The translations under genes and the position numbers were made by a program. Positions 43,669 to 51,449 of a stretch of DNA of 64,000 nt are shown here, one piece after another. The notes under the pieces are model-generated. The model was not told where the DNA came from, made no database searches, and saw only the letters and a list, made by a program, of their open reading frames with translations. The DNA is taken from positions 2,232,001-2,296,000 of the forward strand of contig OY970370.1 of the NCBI GenBank assembly GCA_963718745.1, in the 5' to 3' direction. This stretch comes from Fermentibacter sp963718745 [NCBI: Candidatus Fermentibacterota bacterium] (GTDB lineage Bacteria > Fermentibacterota > Fermentibacteria > Fermentibacterales). Each line of letters starts with the position of its first letter. Within the stretch, counting starts at the first letter, position 1.

Positions 43669-44829
43669 CTATTTCCTGAGCGATGCTATCTCGCGCACCG
43701 CGCCGATCGCCTTGTCTATCTCATCTTCGGTGTTGAACGGACCCATGCTGAAACGGACCGTGCCGTGGATCTTGTCTGTTCCCAGCTGTTCGTGCACCTT
43801 GGGTGCGCACTGCAGGCCGGTGCGTACCGCGATGCCGTGGTCGACGTCGAGCATCGTTCCGACGTCGCCCGCCTCGAAGCCCCGGACGTTCAGGCTCAGA
43901 ACGGGGTTCTGGTTCTCCGTGTCGTCCGCGCAGTACGTGGTGACGCCGTCGATCTCCTGGACGCCTTTGCGAAGCCTGTCCCAGAGGGCGATCTCGTGGT
44001 CGTGCACCTTGTCCATGCCCTGCTCGAGCACCCACTTCACGCCGGCGTTGAGGCCCGAGATGCCCACCGTGTTCAGGGTGCCGGCCTCCATCCTGTAGGG
44101 GAACTCGTCGAGATGGAAGGGGTGGGCGGAGCGAACTCCGGTGCCGCCGAAGATCGTACAGCGCACCGGAACGTCCTCTCCGACGTACGCGCCCCCGATA
44201 CCGGTAGGGCCCATCAGGCACTTGTGGCCCGTGAAGGCCAGCAGGTCGATGCACATCGCCTGGACGTCGATGGGAACGGCGCCCGCGCTCTGGCTGGCGT
44301 CGACCGCGAAGAAGATCCCGGCCCTGCGGCAGCGGCGGCCTATCTCGCCCACGGGCTGCACGGTGCCGATGATGTTGGAGGAGTGGTTCACGATGACGAG
44401 CCTTGTGTTCTTCCGGAAGGCCTTCTCGATGTCGTCTGGATCTACGTAGCCCCTGGAGTCGAACGGGATCCAGGTGACCTCCACGCCGCCGTCGCGCTCC
44501 AGGTGGTTCAGGGGGCGCAGGACGGAGTTGTGCTCGAGATTGGTGGAGATGACGTGGTCACCCTTCGACAGCATGCCCATGATGATCCTGTTGAGGGCGT
44601 CGGTGGCGTTGTAGCAGAACGTGAGACGGTTGGGGTCGGTGCCGTTTACGAGGTTGGTGAGAAGCTTGCGGGTGCCGTGGACGATGTTCTCGGCCTCCAG
44701 CGCCTTGTCGAAGCCGGAACGCCCTGGACTGACCCCGTGGGTCTGGTAGAACTCCTTCATGAAGTCGTACACAACCTGCGGCTTCGGAAACGAGGTCGCG
44801 GAGTTGTCGAGGTAGATCAGATCGTCCAT
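43669..44829 (-). CDS. Class V aminotransferase, cysteine desulfurase type
   Basis: 386 residues from ATG 44829 (GGAAGGA upstream; the longer frame lacks homology). PLP Lys203 in AFTGHKCLMGPTG, and NLEHNSV, NHSSNIIG and DASQSAGAVPIDVQ blocks. The candidate sulfur-accepting Cys341 lies in VRTGLQCAPKVHEQLG, as in SufS/CsdA-like enzymes. It removes sulfur from cysteine as enzyme persulfide. Directly upstream of dsrC on the same strand, so it may load DsrC with sulfur (inference). It has its own promoter at 44913-44941. Confidence 0.92.
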   Translation of the reverse strand: MDDLIYLDNSATSFPKPQVVYDFMKEFYQTHGVSPGRSGFDKALEAENIVHGTRKLLTNLVNGTDPNRLTFCYNATDALNRIIMGMLSKGDHVISTNLEHNSVLRPLNHLERDGGVEVTWIPFDSRGYVDPDDIEKAFRKNTRLVIVNHSSNIIGTVQPVGEIGRRCRRAGIFFAVDASQSAGAVPIDVQAMCIDLLAFTGHKCLMGPTGIGGAYVGEDVPVRCTIFGGTGVRSAHPFHLDEFPYRMEAGTLNTVGISGLNAGVKWVLEQGMDKVHDHEIALWDRLRKGVQEIDGVTTYCADDTENQNPVLSLNVRGFEAGDVGTMLDVDHGIAVRTGLQCAPKVHEQLGTDKIHGTVRFSMGPFNTEDEIDKAIGAVREIASLRK

Positions 44830-44912
44830 CCACGTTCCTTCCAGGGTTTCGGTTCCAGTCCCATTACCCGCACAGGTCGGGAGAGAATTGAAGGGGTCGA
44901 TCCATTTGCCGA

Positions 44913-44941
44913 ACAATACACTTCCGCGCGTGCATCACCAA
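44913..44941 (-). promoter_or_regulatory. Sigma-70-type promoter of the cysteine desulfurase-dsrC operon
   Basis: On the minus strand: -35 TTGGTG (44936-44941), 17-nt spacer, -10 TATTGT (44913-44918). It lies between repeat copy 1 and the gene. Confidence 0.6.
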
Positions 44942-44962
44942 CCCGGGGGGGATCGGCGCAGA

Positions 44963-45043
44963 GGATCGGTTTTAACATTTGGTCCTAATCTGGGTGGACC
45001 CCGGGGCGAACCAGGGTTCAGGACCAAATGTTAAAACCGATCC
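44963..45043 (+). repeat. Palindromic repeat, copy 1 (type A)
   Basis: 81 bp with perfect 24-bp arms (44963-44986 and 45020-45043), each containing TTTTAAC or GTTAAAA and GGTCCT or AGGACC. The central 33 nt includes GGACCCCGGGGCGAACCAGG, shared with copies 3 and 4 in the same orientation. Confidence 0.95.
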
Positions 45044-45050
45044 GGAACCT

Positions 45051-45572
45051 TCAGATCCAGTAATCTACGATGGCACTGAGGATCGCGGGCCGCTCGAAGG
45101 CGTAGCCGTCCAGAGTGGAGATGAACCGAAGGTATCTTCGGACCGCCGCCCTCTGCTCACGGGACAGGAGCGAGAACTGCCCGATGCCGTGAGCGTCGAG
45201 GTGGGTCAGGTGGAAGGCCATGCCGAACTCGTAAACTCCATCGAGGTCGGCGACGAGGAAGGCCGGCAGGTGGAACCTCATGCCCAGGGCGTCGAAGAAG
45301 CTCAGGCTGCTGTTGCACCTGTTGAGGTCGGCCGGGCGGATCATCCGCCAGTCTTCCTTCTCGTCCTCCCGGCGGCGCGCAGCGCGTTCTGCTTCATCAC
45401 CGTAGCTGTCCAGGACCTGGGCCTCTCTCAGACCCACGCCGCTACCGAGAGTCACGCCGGCGAAAGCCCTGCAGATCTCATCGCGCACCGCTCCGGCATC
45501 GGCGTGCGCCTCGCCTGCGTCCGGAAAACCGTTGGCGGGTGGGGATTTGCCATCTGATGAGGCCAGACCCAT
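45051..45572 (-). CDS. DUF6714 family protein
   Basis: 173 residues from ATG 45572 (GGAGG 5 nt upstream). The DUF6714 pattern is clear: an ICRAFAGVTLGSGVGLREAQ start, an ERAARRREDEKEDW block, and DALGMRFHLPAFLVADLDGVYEF, followed by 'LSREQRAAVRRYLRFI'. Cytosolic; function unknown. Members are often found near mobile or polymorphic loci. Its stop is 7 nt from repeat copy 1, so the palindrome may also terminate transcription. Confidence 0.85.
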   Translation of the reverse strand: MGLASSDGKSPPANGFPDAGEAHADAGAVRDEICRAFAGVTLGSGVGLREAQVLDSYGDEAERAARRREDEKEDWRMIRPADLNRCNSSLSFFDALGMRFHLPAFLVADLDGVYEFGMAFHLTHLDAHGIGQFSLLSREQRAAVRRYLRFISTLDGYAFERPAILSAIVDYWI

Positions 45573-45653
45573 CGATCCTCCGTCGAATCAGGAGCCTGTC
45601 GTGACGATCTTCGGCGGCTTCAGGCGTGTCAAGCTCTTCCGGTGCGGAAACTT

Positions 45654-46076
45654 TCAGGCTGGCCGGAGCCAGAGGGCGAATGAGAAAGGGAGGTTTCTGA
45701 AGACCGTATAGAGCACGACCGCGATCAGGAATCCTGTTCCGGCAACTCTGGAGACCCTGCTCCCGGTCGACAGCGGGCCTCTGCCTGGAGTGACGAGATC
45801 CTGGAACAGACTGACTAGAACAAGCAGCAGAGCGGGCGCGAGCAGCGCGTTGGAGCGGAATGCCTCGCCGATGTCGCCCGTCAACAGGCAGTGGAGCGCT
45901 CTCAGTGAACCGCATCCGGGGCAGTACAATCCTGTCAGGCTGTGGGACGGGCACCCGGGAATCCAGCCGTAGGAACCCGGTTCAGCCCTGCCCATGAGAT
46001 ACATCAGCGAAGCCAGGGGCAGGAGGACGAGAAACGCCCACAGTCTGGAGCGGGTGTCGATTCGGGGAGGAGTCAT
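45654..46076 (-). CDS. DUF2752 membrane protein
   Basis: 140 residues from ATG 46076 (GGGGAGGAG upstream). Hydrophobic segments near 12-30, 75-95 and 108-130. The DUF2752 hallmark CPSHSLTGLYCPGCGSLRAL with a C-x2-C pair is present. Function unknown. It lies 8 nt after the zinc-ribbon/CD225 gene, and this pairing of a CD225-like protein with DUF2752 recurs in other bacteria, so the two probably work together at the inner membrane. Confidence 0.88.
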   Translation of the reverse strand: MTPPRIDTRSRLWAFLVLLPLASLMYLMGRAEPGSYGWIPGCPSHSLTGLYCPGCGSLRALHCLLTGDIGEAFRSNALLAPALLLVLVSLFQDLVTPGRGPLSTGSRVSRVAGTGFLIAVVLYTVFRNLPFSFALWLRPA

Positions 46077-46084
46077 GGCTTCTG

Positions 46085-46495
46085 CTATCGGAAGTCCGTG
46101 TCCATGGTCTGGACGGCGAGATAGAAGGCTGTCGTGACGAGCCCGATTATCGCACCGCCTATGACGAACCACATTGCGTTCGTGGAGGCGCTCCTGGCTC
46201 CGTGGATGTCCCCTTCGGCCGCCAGCCTGTCGACCTTGATCGCGTTCAGGATGCCGCCGATACCTAGCGGAAGACAGCACAGGACGGTGACTAGGATGGA
46301 CTCGACCAGCCAGTTCTTGATGTGCGTCTGACCGGTCGAACCGGGGGTCTGAGCCTGTTGATCCTGCTCGTATGCGGTCCTGTAGACCTGTCTCGACGGG
46401 GGAGGCTCGACCGGCTTCGGAAGAACGCTTCCGCAGTAGTTGCAGAAATTGAACTCATCGCTGTTGTCGGCTCCGCACGAACGGCATTCGGGCAT
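46085..46495 (-). CDS. Zinc-ribbon plus CD225/dispanin-like membrane protein
   Basis: 136 residues. The N-terminal zinc ribbon CRSCGADNSDEFNFCNYCG is followed by a Pro/Gln-rich linker and two TM helices. The first has the CD225 signature NWLVESILVTVLCCLPLGIG followed by 'ILNAIKVDRLAAEGD', then 'GARSASTNAMWFVIGGAIIG'. Bacterial CD225 proteins are of unknown function, related in fold to interferon-induced transmembrane proteins. First gene of a two-gene unit with DUF2752; repeat copy 2 lies 35 nt upstream. Confidence 0.88.
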   Translation of the reverse strand: MPECRSCGADNSDEFNFCNYCGSVLPKPVEPPPSRQVYRTAYEQDQQAQTPGSTGQTHIKNWLVESILVTVLCCLPLGIGGILNAIKVDRLAAEGDIHGARSASTNAMWFVIGGAIIGLVTTAFYLAVQTMDTDFR

Positions 46496-46530
46496 GGCTG
46501 CTCCCTGGGTTCAGGCAGACCGGGAAGTCG

Positions 46531-46610
46531 GGATCGGTTTTAACTATTGATCCTAACTTCCCGGCGAATCACAAACGGCCCGAGTTGGGATCAATAGTTA
46601 AAACCGATCC
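46531..46610 (+). repeat. Palindromic repeat, copy 2 (type B)
   Basis: 80 bp with 28-bp arms (46531-46558 and 46583-46610), one T-G mismatch. Outer arm as in type A, inner arm TATTGATCC instead of ATTTGGTCC. It is followed by CTCCGGTCCGAAGATG, as is copy 4. Confidence 0.95.
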
Positions 46611-46629
46611 TCCGGTCCGAAGATGCTGA

Positions 46630-47238
46630 TCAGTCCGGATAGAGGGCCTTTATCGATCCCCAGGTCTCCGGAGCGAGGTCACCCATCCACGGGTCGACTC
46701 GGATGAAGTAGTCGCCCATGCCCCACGGCTCCCATACGATGAAGTCGTCGCTGAAGAAGCTGTGGTCGATGGTGTAGGTCCCGTCGCCCAGGACCGAAGG
46801 CCAGCCGCCGGCGGACATCTCGGTGTTGATCATTACCCAGAAGTTTTCCTCGGCTTCGACAGGAGATGCGTAGTTGGCATAGACAGCCGCATAGTGGGTC
46901 GCCGTGACGGACGTCTGGACGAGCTGAGTGGTGGGCGTGGAGGCGTCGCCATTGTACATCTCGCCGTAGAAGGAGGCGGTGTCCCAGGGATAGGAGCTGT
47001 GATGATAGAACCAGTACTGGGTGTTGTCGGCTTCCCAGGTTCCGGACCAGCCGAAGTCGGCCAGGTTGAACCATACCCCTCTGTAGAGCCCGCCCCAGGT
47101 CAGCCAGGTGGCGGAACCGTCGTCATATTGGAAAGTGTCATCGGAACCCGGTATGAAGAGCGGATGATCGAGATGCACACCGTCGGCCGCGATGGCGCAG
47201 GAGACGGCGAAGGCCAGCGCGAATGCAGCGGATCGCAT
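46630..47238 (-). CDS. Secreted protein of unknown function, duplicated copy P1
   Basis: 202 residues from ATG 47238 (GGAAGG upstream, signal peptide MRSAAFALAFAVSCAIAADG). The mature part is Trp/Tyr/Phe- and Asp-rich beta structure (YDDGSATWLTWGGLYRGVWF; YWFYHHSSYPWD; FSDDFIVWEPWGMGDYFIR), resembling a carbohydrate-binding or anchor-type beta-sandwich domain without a named family. Closely similar to the protein at 50593-51201. Only a signal peptide, no sorting domain. Its 3' end is 20 nt from repeat copy 2. Confidence 0.75.
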   Translation of the reverse strand: MRSAAFALAFAVSCAIAADGVHLDHPLFIPGSDDTFQYDDGSATWLTWGGLYRGVWFNLADFGWSGTWEADNTQYWFYHHSSYPWDTASFYGEMYNGDASTPTTQLVQTSVTATHYAAVYANYASPVEAEENFWVMINTEMSAGGWPSVLGDGTYTIDHSFFSDDFIVWEPWGMGDYFIRVDPWMGDLAPETWGSIKALYPD

Positions 47239-47345
47239 AGCAGCACCTTCCTTTCGGGATGGTATCCCTGCCGGGAATATGCCACTCCCGGGAGAATGTG
47301 GCACTATGGAGGCATCATGCTGACGGTGCGCGGGTCAGGCCTTGT

Positions 47346-47375
47346 TTGACACTCCGGAGAAGCCGCCGGTATATC
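47346..47375 (+). promoter_or_regulatory. Promoter of the 47470 gene
   Basis: -35 TTGACA (47346-47351), 18-nt spacer, -10 TATATC (47370-47375). The leader that follows contains a hairpin (47399-47410 with 47413-47423, one bulged A) ending 46 nt before the start codon. Confidence 0.6.
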
Positions 47376-47469
47376 TGAAACCGCACTCGGGCTCTCGCGG
47401 AACGAAGGTGTTCACCTCGTTCCGCCAGGCCGATGGGTTCTCGGGGTCTGTTTCACAACGGAGGTTGAA

Positions 47470-48138
47470 GTGAAATCGAAGAGAGTTCTCCACTTCCTTG
47501 CAGCCGCGATCCTCGCCACCGCCGCCCTTGAGGCATCCACCACCGATGCGCATGCCTATCTGCCCGCGACGGCCACGGACATCGAGCAGATCCCTGCCGA
47601 CCAGCCGCTCCTGAAGCCGGTTGTGGATCAGGCCGCACTGCCCGTAGTACTGCCTTATGCCGACGAGATCGACCAGAACCAGCCCAGCGGACCGGTCTAC
47701 ATGGCCGCATTCGCCCAGACGGATCTCGCCCAGTCGTTCATACAGACCAACGGCAACATCTCCGGCGCGGGCATCCTCCTGTATTCCGGCGTCGGCTCGA
47801 CGGACAACGTCAACATCGCGGTCTGGGACGGGCTGCCCAACGCAGGCGGAGCCTTGCTTGCCGAAGCCAGCGCCACCGGTACCGCCGGCCAGTGGGTCGA
47901 CGTCTACTGGGACGCCGTCGAGGTAACTCCCGCAACCACCTACTACCTCGTCTTCACCGGGAACATGACCCTTGGCGTAACAGGCGACACGAGCAACCCT
48001 TATCCGTCCGGCTGCGTCTACGCAAACGGCGGATTCACGCCCTACCCGGGCTATGACTATGCCTTCAGGACCTACTACGACACCGAGGCGAGCCTCGAGA
48101 ACACCACCTGGGCGGGAGTGAAGACCCTGTCCGAGTAG
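47470..48138 (+). CDS. Secreted beta-rich protein of unknown function
   Basis: 222 residues from GTG 47470, with GGAGG 6 nt upstream. Signal peptide VKSKRVLHFLAAAILATAAL...DAHA. The mature part (QTDLAQSFIQTNGNISGAGI ... NVNIAVWDGLPNAGG ... TPATTYYLVFTG) has the pattern of extracellular beta-sandwich modules that follow 'QSF.p' motifs in choice-of-anchor proteins. Ends WAGVKTLSE, without sorting domain. Its tail 'W(A/G)...KTL' resembles that of P1/P2 (TWGSIKTLYSN), suggesting a shared terminal motif. A strong terminator follows. Confidence 0.75.
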   Translation: MKSKRVLHFLAAAILATAALEASTTDAHAYLPATATDIEQIPADQPLLKPVVDQAALPVVLPYADEIDQNQPSGPVYMAAFAQTDLAQSFIQTNGNISGAGILLYSGVGSTDNVNIAVWDGLPNAGGALLAEASATGTAGQWVDVYWDAVEVTPATTYYLVFTGNMTLGVTGDTSNPYPSGCVYANGGFTPYPGYDYAFRTYYDTEASLENTTWAGVKTLSE

Positions 48139-48165
48139 GCAGCTCTCAATCCTTGGGAATCGAAA

Positions 48166-48200
48166 GCCGGGCCGGGTGTCGCACCCGGCCCGGCCTCTTT
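48166..48200 (+). terminator. Terminator of the 47470 gene
   Basis: A perfect 13-bp stem (48166-48178 with 48182-48194) with loop TCG, followed by CTCTTT. Confidence 0.9.
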
Positions 48201-48206
48201 AGAGTA

Positions 48207-48287
48207 GGATCGGTTTTAACATTTGGTCCTGATTCACTGGACAGCCCTGGGGTTTGCCAAGATTAGGACCAAATGTTAAAACCGATC
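48207..48287 (+). repeat. Palindromic repeat, copy 3 (type A)
   Basis: 81 bp; 24-bp arms 48207-48230 and 48264-48287 pair except for the outermost base (CCGATCT). The centre is related to copies 1 and 4 (CCCTGGGGTTTGCC). Confidence 0.95.
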
Positions 48288-48356
48288 TGGAGCGATGCTG
48301 TCTTCCCGCGCTCCTGGGGCGCTGTATCGCCGGGCCGCTTTCCCGGGAGGGATGAG

Positions 48357-48749
48357 ATGACGAGGATGATCATGTCAGCGCTCTTGTTGTCACTGGTCGC
48401 AGGTTGCAGGGAGGACGGGGGGGCTGCAGGCGATTCTCCATCGACAGATGCTGGCGGGACTTCAGCCCGGGAGACCGGACCAGTGGTCGACACTTCGGAT
48501 CCCTTCGACGTGGCAGAAGCCTTCTTCGACGCCGTAGATGCAGGGGATTTCACGGTTGCCGCCCGGTGGGTCCTTCCGGAACAGCAGGAGGGCTTCCTCG
48601 CTGCGATGCAGGAGGAGAGCTTCGAGCTCCCCGATGATTACGAGGTCGTCGTCATGGCTCAGGGTGAGTACGCCGGGGCCTCGATCGTCGGAACGGAAAT
48701 CGGCGTGGACATGGATCTCGTCGACGGCCGCTGGTGGATATCGAACTGA
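48357..48749 (+). CDS. Small lipoprotein
   Basis: 130 residues from ATG 48357 (GGGAGGGATGAG upstream). Lipoprotein signal with lipobox LVAGC (ALLLSLVAGC-REDGGAAG), a Ser/Thr/Gly linker, then a ~90-residue domain: 'DPFDVAEAFFDAVDAGDFTVAARWVLP' and 'YEVVVMAQGEYAGASIVG', similar to DUF4878/lumazine-binding-like NTF2 folds. It lies 23 nt before the zinc-ribbon propeller gene and just after repeat copy 3. Function unknown. Confidence 0.75.
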   Translation: MTRMIMSALLLSLVAGCREDGGAAGDSPSTDAGGTSARETGPVVDTSDPFDVAEAFFDAVDAGDFTVAARWVLPEQQEGFLAAMQEESFELPDDYEVVVMAQGEYAGASIVGTEIGVDMDLVDGRWWISN

Positions 48750-48772
48750 AAAGCCAGGATCGGGGGGGATGC

Positions 48773-50485
48773 ATGGCTTACGACGGCGTTTGCTTCGAGC
48801 TGTCCCTGAACTGCCCGCACTGCGAGAAACCCATCGCTCTCAACCGTGTATCGGAGAGCGTCCTGTGCGACGGGTGCCGCCGGGTCATCGAACTGCCCGT
48901 CGGGTTCTGGCAGAGCGTCATGGCCGGCGAGATAGCCGAGTGCCTGCTTCTGCCGCACGGCGAGGGGCGCAACGAGACATCGATCGGCTGCTCGATAGGC
49001 GTCACGGTGCAGGAACTCTGCGGCCACCAGATGCCGAGTTGCGGCAATCCTGGTTGCAGGAAGGAATTTCCGGAGGAAGCCCTCCGAACAGGGATAGAGG
49101 AGGGGGTCACACGTCTGGTGTGCCCCAGCTGCGGCGAAGTCACCGGAATGCGCGTGCCGCCCGCCTGGTTCGAGCAGATCCATCCTCTGGTGAAGCTTCT
49201 CGTGGAGGAGGAGGGGACTGGTGACAGGGCCTCTCGCCTGGAGGGGAGCGAGGGCATCCCGTTCCACTGCTACCATTGCGGAGGCTCTCTGCCGCTGGAT
49301 CCGGCGCGCAGGTCCGTGGAATGCAAATACTGCAGCAACCAAGTGACGGTTCCGGACGAGATCTGGGTGCGGCTGAACCCGGTTGCCGAGAAGAAGAGAT
49401 GGTTTGCGGTCCTCTACTTAGGTCAGTCCGCCGGCATACTTCCCGGGGAGACAGATACCTTCTGCGGCATCGCCTCGGCGCCAGACGGCGAGCTTATAGG
49501 AGCGTACCATGCCGGGGAGGTCGGCGAGGCCGGCCACCCCTGCCGCATCCTCAGAGCCGACGAAAACAGCCTCATCCGATGGCTGCAGGACGGCGTAGAG
49601 TTCGATGGATCCTCCGAGCTGCTCCTGTCACCCGGCGATGGAACGCTGTGCATCTTCGACGATAGCGAGAGGTTCCTACGGTTCATCGACATGGAGACGG
49701 GAGACCCGGTATGCACCGTGGACTCCGCACCGGACGACGAGGACGAATCCGCGATGTATCTGGACTACTGCGAGATAGCGTGCGCCATGGACGGCTCGCT
49801 CCTGCACCACAGGGACGGACACGGACTGCGGCGGTTCGACAGGCACGGGGTTCGTCTGCCGCTCTGGCCTGAAGGCAACGAACCCGTGAGCGGCGGGTTG
49901 TTCAGGAGCATCTTCAGGAGGGCGGTTCCCGAAAGCGCCAGCGAACCCGGGTTCGACTCGCTCGGGGACAGGCCGACGAGTCTCCCCTCAGGCGCGCTGC
50001 TCAGAACAGGCTGGGACGGGCGCCTCTATGTGCTCTCAGAAACGGCGGACCACCTCGCCGTGTTCGACCGTGACGGGAAGCTCCTGGCCAGCACCGCGCT
50101 GCAGACCGAAGGGATCATCGATGACCTGTGCGGATTCGGGGCCGACCGTGAGGGCAGGGTCTTCATCCTCTTCGTGCATTCGAAGCAGTTCCGTGACACG
50201 ACCTATCCTCATCTCGCGCGCATCCTTCCAGGTGGACCCTTCGAGATGATAGCGGGGCCTTGCTCCGGAAGGAGGAACAGTTTCCTCGGAGAAAGCGTGA
50301 ACAGCCTTGCAGTGGCGCCCGACGGACACTGTTACGTTGCCTGCGACTTCTGCGACATGCGCAGGGTATCCCCGGAGGGCGAAATCGTCTGGAGAAGCCC
50401 GGGCACCATGCAGAGCGAGGCGGACGAGCTCGAGGAGCTGGAGGAGAACATGAAGGGGAAGAAGCAGGTGCGCGACAGGAAGTAG
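48773..50485 (+). CDS. Zinc-ribbon protein with C-terminal beta-propeller
   Basis: 570 residues from ATG 48773 (GGGGGG upstream). No signal peptide. Three CxxC-CxxC zinc ribbons at ~14-36 (CPHCEKPI ... CDGCRR), ~90-125 (CGNPGCRKEF ... CPSCGE) and ~165-190 (CYHCGGSL ... CKYCSNQ). From ~200 come NHL-like strands (ADENSLIRWLQDGVEF, LCIFDDSERFLRFIDMETG, LYVLSETADHLAVFDRDGKL, CYVACDFCDMRRVSPEGEIV) suggesting a six-bladed propeller. Charged tail GKKQVRDRK. Probably a cytosolic binding or sensor protein. The stop is 8 nt before repeat copy 4. Confidence 0.8.
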   Translation: MAYDGVCFELSLNCPHCEKPIALNRVSESVLCDGCRRVIELPVGFWQSVMAGEIAECLLLPHGEGRNETSIGCSIGVTVQELCGHQMPSCGNPGCRKEFPEEALRTGIEEGVTRLVCPSCGEVTGMRVPPAWFEQIHPLVKLLVEEEGTGDRASRLEGSEGIPFHCYHCGGSLPLDPARRSVECKYCSNQVTVPDEIWVRLNPVAEKKRWFAVLYLGQSAGILPGETDTFCGIASAPDGELIGAYHAGEVGEAGHPCRILRADENSLIRWLQDGVEFDGSSELLLSPGDGTLCIFDDSERFLRFIDMETGDPVCTVDSAPDDEDESAMYLDYCEIACAMDGSLLHHRDGHGLRRFDRHGVRLPLWPEGNEPVSGGLFRSIFRRAVPESASEPGFDSLGDRPTSLPSGALLRTGWDGRLYVLSETADHLAVFDRDGKLLASTALQTEGIIDDLCGFGADREGRVFILFVHSKQFRDTTYPHLARILPGGPFEMIAGPCSGRRNSFLGESVNSLAVAPDGHCYVACDFCDMRRVSPEGEIVWRSPGTMQSEADELEELEENMKGKKQVRDRK

Positions 50486-50492
50486 TGGAGCT

Positions 50493-50573
50493 TGATCGGT
50501 TCGACATTTGGTCCTGATCTCAATGAACCCAGGGGTGAGCCAGGGAATTAGGACCAAATGTTAAAACCGATCC
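50493..50573 (+). repeat. Palindromic repeat, copy 4 (type A)
   Basis: 81 bp. The left arm (50493-50515) has one base lost and TTAA changed to CGA; the right arm (50550-50573) is intact. The centre resembles copy 1. It is followed by CTCCGGTCCGAAGATG, as is copy 2. Confidence 0.93.
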
Positions 50574-50592
50574 TCCGGTCCGAAGATGTAGA

Positions 50593-51201
50593 TCAGTTCG
50601 AGTAGAGGGTCTTTATCGATCCCCAGGTCTCTGCTGCCAGGCCGGGCAATGGTCCATTGGTCCGGATGAAGTAGTCGCCCAGGCCCCAGGGCTCCCAGAC
50701 GATGAAGTCGTCGCTGAAGAAGCTGTGATCGGTGGTGTAGGTCGGGTCGCCCAGGATCGAAGGCCATCCGCCGCCGGACATCTCGGTGTTTATCAGAATC
50801 CAGAAGTTCTCCTCGGTCAGGACCGGTGTTGCGTAGCTGGCATAGACTGCAGAGTAGTGCACAGCTGTGACGGACGTCTGGTCGAGCTGTGTGGTGGGTC
50901 CGGTGGAGTTCCCGTTGTACATCTCGCCGTAGAAGGACGCGACATCCCAGGGATAGGAGCTGTGATGGTAGAACCAATATTCGGTGCTGCCGGCCAACCA
51001 GCCGCCGGACAGACCGAAGTCGGCCAGGTTGAACCATACGCCCCTGTAGAGCCCGCCCCAGGCCAGCCAGTTGGCGGAGCCGTCGTCATAGGAGAGCTGA
51101 TCATCGGAACCCGGTATGAAGAGCGGATGATCGAGACGCACACCGTCGGCCGCGATGGCGCAGGAGACGGCAAAGGCCAGCGCGAATGCAGCGGATCGCA
51201 T
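50593..51201 (-). CDS. Secreted protein of unknown function, duplicated copy P2
   Basis: 202 residues, same length as P1 at 46630-47238 and colinear with it throughout; signal peptide identical in sequence (MRSAAFALAFAVSCAIAADG). Most differences are in the middle (GNSTGPTTQLDQTSVTAVHY) and near the end. The similarity reaches into the 5' leader (GCAGCACCTTCCTTTCGGGA) and the 3' flank. The gene alone occupies the interval between repeat copies 4 and 5. Function unknown; a recent duplication is clear from the sequence. Confidence 0.8.
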   Translation of the reverse strand: MRSAAFALAFAVSCAIAADGVRLDHPLFIPGSDDQLSYDDGSANWLAWGGLYRGVWFNLADFGLSGGWLAGSTEYWFYHHSSYPWDVASFYGEMYNGNSTGPTTQLDQTSVTAVHYSAVYASYATPVLTEENFWILINTEMSGGGWPSILGDPTYTTDHSFFSDDFIVWEPWGLGDYFIRTNGPLPGLAAETWGSIKTLYSN

Positions 51202-51271
51202 TGCAGCACCTTCCTTTCGGGATTGTCATCCCGTATGGGAACATACCGCTCCCTGAAGCTGAAAGGGAGGA

Positions 51272-51349
51272 GGATCGGTTTTAACTATTGATCCTAACTC
51301 GCCCGGCGCTCACGGAACGCTGTGATTTGGGATCATTAGAAACCGATCC
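51272..51349 (+). repeat. Palindromic repeat, copy 5 (type B)
   Basis: 78 bp. Left arm from 51272 intact; right arm (ends 51349) has lost 3 bases (GATCATTAGAAACCGATCC). The centre shares CCCGGCG with copy 2. It lies between two divergent genes. Confidence 0.9.
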
Positions 51350-51382
51350 ACACTCTCAGCTGCACTCACATTCGAAACTTAC

Positions 51383-51411
51383 TTGACATTCATTCTGCTC
51401 TCTTTGATTCT
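51383..51411 (+). promoter_or_regulatory. Promoter of the AT-rich gene
   Basis: -35 TTGACA (51383-51388), 17-nt spacer, -10 GATTCT (51406-51411); AAAGGAG lies before the ATG at 51450. Confidence 0.65.
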
Positions 51412-51449
51412 ATTAAACCATTTGAGGAATCTCAGTAAAGGAGACCCAT

